Source of the DNA: Trichoplax sp. H2
Taxonomy: Eukaryota; Placozoa; Uniplacotomia; Trichoplacea
Length of the DNA: 64,000 nucleotides
Direction: 5' to 3'
Assembly: GCA_003344405.1 (NCBI GenBank)
Contig: NOWV01000265.1
Location: 1-64,000 of the forward strand
The notes below the pieces were generated by a model. The model did no database searches and had not been told where the DNA came from. It saw only the letters and a list, made by a program, of their open reading frames with translations. Shown here one piece after another: positions 45,175 to 64,000 of the stretch; the stretch's first letter is position 1, and each line of letters begins with the position of its first letter. A program made the translations under genes and the position numbers.

Positions 45175-46160
45175 ACAATCGGGATTTAGGGACTATTTCA
45201 GCATAGACCTGGATAAAAGTCAACTAAAGCTACCTACAATTTCAATTTTCTTCTTTTGAATCTGCAAAGCTTCGATCTTGATCGTTCTAAATCAGGTGGA
45301 ATTTCTTTTACTAAGCTACTAAATGGAGTACATTAAATTGGGCGAAAACTTGAATCCGTTATCGCATGAAATTTCACTTCATTTCCATTACAGATTTAAA
45401 GTAAAAAGAAGTACTATAAAGATGAAGCGTGGATAAATTTACTTCATAATTAATCCAATCACAATTCCAATGGCATTATATCTCTAAGGCAGTTTGCAAC
45501 AATGCTAATCGCGTAAAACATCATCTACAGCTAGGATTGTTCTCTTATATTGATCTCATTCATCCGCCATAATTGTAGATCCTAATAACGTAGGAACTGT
45601 GCTAATTTTTAATTCGTTTATCACATCGAATTTTCAGTCAAATTTCTGTTACAGATTTAAAGTAAATAGAAGTACTATGAAGATTGGGCAGGTATAAGTT
45701 TGCTTGATAATTCAAAACTTAATCAAAAACTCCGATGAATTTATGCCTTTAAGCCTGAATAAAAAGTCAACTAAGGCTAATAGAATTGCAATTTTCTCCA
45801 TTAAATCTGCAAAGCTCCACGCTTGATAGTTATAAATCAGGTGGAATTTTTGAACTATTAAATTTGAATACATGAAATTTTTCGAAAACTCTATCTATTA
45901 CCACATTGAGTTTTCTGTTACAGATTCAAAGTAAATAGAAGTGCTATGTGAAGGTCTATAAGGATTGGACAAGTACAATGAGTTTGCTTCATAATTCGAA
46001 ATTCAATCTCAATTCCAATAAAATTATGTTTTTGAGGGAGTTTCCATGCTAATCACGTAAAGCATCAGCTACATCTAGGATTATTCTCTTACATACAGTA
46101 TAATTAATCCGTTCACTACAATTACAGATAGCGTAGGATCTCCACTATTATATAATTTTT
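45175..46160. repeat. Old, diverged repeats of about 260-540 bp spacing
   Basis: Blocks such as AAATCAGGTGGAATTT (about 45292 and 45834) and TTACAGATTTAAAGTAAA (about 45390, 45650 and 45920) recur in the same order. Probably an eroded tandem duplication. Confidence 0.5.
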
Positions 46161-46746
46161 AAAATATGAACTGATTTTCCATGACCAACTGAAAATGATA
46201 AAATAATGCCCAACGATACTTTCATAAGTTTTCACTTTAATGTGAACAGCTACAATGTTATTAAACAATATAAATTGGCTTTATTTTCAACATTATAAAT
46301 AATTTAAGCTCCATACTTGCATTTAGGCAAAATGATAAATAATTAGACAATCAAGAATTAGCTCAATAATTTAAAAATCAGTTGTAGCGCAGTAGGGCTT
46401 TCTATAATTATGAACTTCTTAAAGATTTCCGAACTAGATTGATTGAACTACTAAGTAAAGCCAGTAGAGCCTGCACTCAGGCCACAACAAGTATCTACAT
46501 CGATCTGTAGTTGGCTTTCAAGACAAGAAAACAAAAATTATACAGTTAAGTGCTTGCTTTCGCGAGTAAACGTGCAATTTTGCTTTAAATAGTAGTGAGA
46601 TCAGCAATCGTCATGAAGCTAAAAAAAGTTGTCTTCCTCTTACCTCCAAGCAAGAGTTCATCTGCTAACCGCCTTATTATTTCTTTTAAAATAAAGCGCT
46701 CGATATCCATAATGCTCCATCCTCTGTTAATTTATTTTCTGAGACG

Positions 46747-50612
<3,866 letters not shown>

Positions 50613-53600
50613 CTGTAACAGCGATGCAGAAATTAGTGAGCATGAGATACAGAGTCGTAAATGATTTAATTATTTAAGGTTCTACTTTGAATACTGTAAT
50701 AGTTAGCTTACAAAGTAACAAAATAGCGTTTACTTATGCCATAATGTATAGCAGATCGCAAGATATCAAGATTGAATCATCGCAAAAGTTTTTTCTAGCT
50801 AACGAATATATAAACGTGTTTATGGTACTTTGATGCATGATAGTACTCGTATATAGATATATTAATAGATGCTTAACTGCATCGTGTAGTAACTTGCTAG
50901 TAGCTAGCATTAGCCTGTTCATTATTAGAGCTAATGTCAAGAACACGATCAGTTTATGAAACTAAAAATATTGCATAAACGATAGCATCCACATCCATGC
51001 AAGTAAATTATCAATTACTATAAGCCCAAGTTAAATAAAATTAATTTAAATTCGGTCTATCTTAATTATACCTTGCATTCAAACTAATAAAGTTAATAAA
51101 TTATGCCTTACAATAGTAACGTATAATATATATGAATAGTAACTAAAAGAAAGGAAGCATTTGTCGATGTAAAGTAGAGATACCCTCCACACTGGAATTC
51201 AAATCTTACAAAAGCACAAACATGATCCTTATAGAAGCGTACAGCAAAATGCTTAAGATGTTCGTTAACGGTTATGTCCACATTAACAATTACTTAGTAA
51301 TCAATTTTCCGACTACATCTCTGGACAGTTTTAGTAATGCATATGTAGTGCTTTGAAAAAGTACTCAGCACTTTCTAGATTAGTGAAGAATTTCTGTTGA
51401 TGATATCATAAAAAAGTAACCGTGTAAATTAATTGTAATTTATCCTCAGTAAGACTCACGATTTGATATAAGTAAGAGCACACATATCCGCGTACTGTGG
51501 GCGTTTTTTAATAACAAAGAGAACGAAAATAGATGGATTGGAAGTAGTAGATTAAACTGATGTCGTGCAATACAATTAATCTTAGTCTATTCTCACATTC
51601 TATCTCATGACTGATCAAAGAAATGTTATCTAACTTTCATGCTTTCAATGAAGAATACAGAAAAAAGATGGACTGAAAGTAACAGATTCAACCGATGATA
51701 TCCAATAAACTTGATCTTAAAGTTCCATTCTGACATTCTACTTAATGACTGATTAAAGAAACGTTATCAACCTTTCGTGCTACCGGAAAGCTATCTAGCC
51801 TTTTTTAGATTATAAATGACTGTAGTTGCCTGAAAAGTAACGAATATACTAGTATACCGTCCTAGTAATGTGAATATAAAGGCAACAAGAAATGATCATC
51901 TGTATCCCGCGGGCTTATTATTTGGCGCTAGTTTAATTTCTTTCTTCGATACGCCTTACACGTAAATACTAGCACACATAACATTCGCGTGTATATTATC
52001 GACTATATAATCAAATGCCTAAATTACATTGTCTTGCCCGCATCACAACTGGCATATTTTCAATCACACAGAATTTCTGAATTCATCTTTCAGCAGAGAA
52101 TTTTCACGCGATAACCTAAAAGCTAAAGTTAAATTGCCTATGTCCTACCTCGGCTATCATCGGAGTTGGATCATTCATTGCTCAAGAAATAGATCGGTAA
52201 ATGTTTGGGATTAGCTACTTGTAGGAAACCAATCAATTATAAATTAATTCACTATTGAAATATATTAGAATACGTTTTAATTTACTGCTAATCTCAACTC
52301 TCGATTAAAGATTCTAATCTAAGCAAACGCTGCAACTACGGAAGTTGAACAGTAACAGTTCTTCTATTTTCCTTTCGGAAAGCTATTAATTAATTAACCA
52401 ATGTTATTGTATTATTCAAATTTACCCGATTCGCTTGAGGGCAGCTAATGTTGCAGTCAATCTACTATACAGATACGTATGCCATAGACAGTGACATACA
52501 GTGTTGTATCAACGATCATGCACTATTTTAAGTGATGTGCTGTGCACTTTCTTTCAAGTACAGTTTGAAAGCAAACATTCGCATTTTACTCTTCACTAAG
52601 AATTTTCGGATCGGATTTCGGATTTTATGTAGCACTTTCAATCGGATTAAATGTTTAGTCGTAGTGGGGTTACAATACACTACTAAGAACCCTATCGTAT
52701 TGGCTCTAAAAGCAGTCAATAACTATTATATCATTCTGAGCCATGAATTACTGTCTCTCTCTCAAGTATTTACCATCTTATTTATTCATTAATTCATTAA
52801 TTTCACCGCATGTATAAATTACAAGCTTTATTTACTAATAGGATCCAATAATTAATTATCATGCCTATAGATAATGTACGCACCCAATTTCTTTATACTA
52901 TACTACTACATTCACTGGTGAATTTATCACATTATCAAACTATCACAGCATCTAATATTTTAAGCTGAGCCTGATAAATTCCTCATAAAATTATTTTTTT
53001 TATTTTAATAACCTATTTTCTATTATGGGTGTTCGTCACACTGTAGCATGCGGTTCTATCCCTGAAAATTGTAGATCAATAAGCAAGATGATTAAGTATT
53101 GTGTTGCATAAATCAGAAAGATGCTGTTCCTAGAGGATAAAATTGCCCCATATGCAGTAAACTACTCTGTGTCGTGTAACAAGAATGATAACTGTAAGTA
53201 AGTGAATTCAAAAGCGTTGTCCAATACTACTACAGTTACCAGTACTAGAGGATTTAATGTGATCCCATGACTACGAGTAGTGTATGCCTGGTCTTTACGT
53301 GCTGATTTGTCAACGTGTATTCGCATGTTATGTAATTATAGACATACATACAATAACGAATAGTTTTTCAGCTTAAAATCTTGTAATCATATACATAATA
53401 TCGTTTGTAAGACATTCGCTTTTGCAAAATCAGCGCAATACTTCGTACAATAAGATCACAATGAAAATTGTAGAAAAAAACCTTTACATTTATTTGAAGA
53501 TACCGTAGTTTCAATTAATTCCAACAGGTCATAAACCAGAACAGTATAACGTGTAAAGAACTAACGGTGTTGACGCATTATAATTATTTGTACGTCCGAA

Positions 53601-54628
53601 GAATAAACAAATAGGCTTCAATTAGTATCATAATATCAATGACCTCATCATGCTACGTCTTGAAGCTCTTAGTTGTATTATAACTTCATACAATCAGCAA
53701 ATATTCGTAAGTTATTTACGGTTCAATACAAAAACATTCTTACAAATCCATGAGCAATAATTATTGTTAACTATCTTGGTGGTTAAATACGTTATAAATT
53801 AAATCACCAGGATTGCAGTAAGCTGATATTCCTTACTCGTACTGTAATACAGATTACTGACATAAATTTAAAATCATCTCAGTAGCTTCCGAAAGAAACG
53901 TTACAGTATTCATTACGTGACAAATACACAATAAAAGCTGAGTTAACTCGTCACCTTTTAGCCCATAATATCGCAAGTATGTCATAGCTTTCGAGATCGA
54001 GAAAGGCAAAGCTATTAAATAGCGATTGTTGATAGTGTTCATTTCATCAGTTGCATCTCATAATGGGGTAAACTAGCCATTTCCTATTGTTGAAACGTGA
54101 CGTATCTACAGTACAGTTTTTTGTATAATATTTCCCTATGTCTATAACATATGAAATATACAGTAAATACTGTATTAAGAAATCGAAGGCGACGGATTTC
54201 GCGAACCATAAATTAGCACAGCCGAAAATTATCCGTAAATAGCATTAATCGGTTGCGCTGTTCACCTTTTCAATAGAGCCTCTGAACAGTTAGCAATTCA
54301 GTACGCGTCATCGATAATTGCAAATTTTGTCAAGTACTACTGTACACCGAGGTAAAAACTTATGATAACAACCGATCGCCTATCTTTTGATATTGAATAA
54401 AACAATATGTCTAGTAACTCATGATTAAACTTTGATTGTCAGTGTATCATAAATCCACAGTACTATAAGAATTTCGCTTTTTTAATCGACTTTAATTTCT
54501 CTTCATGTCTCGATAGGAAAAGTTTAGCTCTTGCGACATGCCAGAATGCATCTTAAAGTCTTCATTCAAATAGCTATCCTATTTGATCCCAAAAAATATT
54601 GTTATCATTTACCGTATTAAAACGTATA
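50613..54628. other. Gene-free interval between CSK-like genes and UPF1
   Basis: The first exon of the neighbouring kinase-like gene should lie at the left end but was not recognised. Two similar blocks (about 51520-51640 and 51660-51790, sharing ACTGATCAAAGAAA/ACTGATTAAAGAAA and CTTTC.TGCT) suggest an old duplication. Short ORFs here have no family features. Confidence 0.45.
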
Positions 54629-62849
<8,221 letters not shown>

Positions 62850-64000
62850 TTTGGGCTGTTCAACTATTTACCGCGATTGACGTAACGATGATGTCCAAGA
62901 ATCGCCACGATCGTACAATGACTGACACGGTCAACGGGTGTGACGATGGTTTTTATCAGTGCGGTGTGTTGGTGTTGTAACACGCGTGGTGACCATGGTA
63001 CAGTACGTACTGTACAGTACAGTATACGGTACTACTGTACACTGTACACTGTACAGTGTACTGTACGCATAGCGTTTCGTTTTCTTTTCATGTGCACAGT
63101 ACAGCATGATCTTTTTCCTTTCCAATTCTTGAATATGAAGTTAAATACTTTAGTATTAACCAATGTCACATAATGTATACATCAATGAGAGCTTACTGTT
63201 TCCACATATACAAAATATTGGCCGGATTTCATTCAAAAAATGCCCCCGCATGTAATATGTGCTGATTCACCAGATTGGAAAAGGATCATACAGTACTATG
63301 TACTGCAATCCACAGTAGTAAGTACTGGCCTTCGAACAGTACTATGTACTGTGGGTGCACATTGAATTCATTATACACTATGGTATACTGGAATGATGTA
63401 ATCCTGACCAGTAACCACCAACGTACATACTCAGTAGATAGTATCAAAGGCGATCATGATTCGATCAACCGGTGACAAGATGAATAAACCATATAAGCAA
63501 GCACATGCTCTTGATTGTCCATTCGACTGTTATGAATGATCGATTACTAGTACTTTTCAAGTAATCTACAAGTATAGCAGAAAGGAGGAGATTTGTTCAT
63601 TTACTATGGTACAAAGTTCGGCAACATGGAATACGATATACTGTAGTAACTGTATACTGTATGCATCCAAATATCATACTCCATGTTGCCCCATTTTCTA
63701 CCATCGTGTTATTTTTACGCGTATTGATGCTATAAATAAATAGTTCAATTTATTACCGAGTCGGAAAAGACGATCGAATTCGAGTCTGATTTGGACTGAT
63801 TACTGTATATAGATTGATATACAGTATTACTAGTGCTTTGGGGGGGGGGGGAAAGGATTTACACAAAAAGCGCTACTTTCGAAAACGTCTTGTCTTAGGT
63901 CGAGATATGACAGTATATTCGTACAGAACAGTAAAGTAGAATGTAAAGATTTTGGCCATTTTAACCTTTAAAATCCCATACAAGACGTGTACTGTATTGT
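62850..64000. promoter_or_regulatory. UPF1 5' region with GTAC palindromes
   Basis: A dense cluster of GTAC-centred palindromes (62998-63068, e.g. GTACAGTACGTACTGTACAG) lies about 150-220 bp upstream of the UPF1 start; a weaker one is at 63285-63350. A 12-G run occurs at 63840-63851. No other gene recognised to the window end. Confidence 0.4.

Noticed and set aside
52532-52792. Overlapping ORFs on both strands near 52.5-52.8 kb
   Set aside because: No splice context, no family pattern, and both strands open only because the stretch is short.
62940-63475. Small plus ORFs upstream of UPF1
   Set aside because: They run through GTAC palindromes and lack any family or splice support.

Overview
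The window is strongly AT-rich, intron-dense animal-type DNA. Nearly all coding sequence is cut into short exons (15-440 nt) with GT-AG borders and introns mostly of 50-500 nt. It carries CSK with SH3-SH2-kinase architecture, UPF1, USE1, PMF1/NNF1 and IER3IP1. Gene content, intron density and GTAC-rich palindromes best fit a placozoan (Trichoplax-like) scaffold; that assignment is inference. A run of 20 Ns at 24906-24925 marks it as an assembled draft.

Left third (1-18 kb, minus strand): a tandem family of SLC35F3/F4-like drug/metabolite transporters. One copy runs off the left edge (only exons 1-2 are inside). Two look intact (5191-7327 and 15904-17962, six exons each with matching phases). 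One (9976-12517) has lost its start codon and carries two frameshifts. The edge copy and the damaged copy contain arrays of 130-bp units. Each unit repeats a 30-nt phase-symmetric mini-exon derived from exon 1. Flanking DNA is a mosaic of duplicated blocks, a 563-bp insertion with a target-site-like duplication, and GPCR-like fragments.

Middle (19.7-26.7 kb): three compact housekeeping genes. PMF1 (plus, kinetochore MIS12 complex) and USE1 (minus, ER SNARE) converge; USE1 and IER3IP1 (plus, small ER membrane protein) diverge. The intergenic DNA between the divergent pair is GTAC-palindrome rich and duplicated around the N gap.

29-51 kb (minus): three tandem CSK-type genes with the same exon structure. 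The first (29183-32915) is an intact CSK. The other two (38472-42021 and 46747-50612) keep SH3, SH2 and kinase folds, but DFG has become Asn-Phe-Asn. One has also lost the beta3 lysine and the other the HRD histidine. They are probable pseudokinases expanded beside their active parent. Gene-free stretches hold tandem repeats with periods of about 141, 117 and 209 bp and a CTGGA pentamer array.

Right end (54.6-62.8 kb, minus): a complete 31-exon UPF1 (1066 aa) with CH zinc region, SF1 helicase core and SQ/TQ-rich ends. All exon borders were read by eye; no computation was run.
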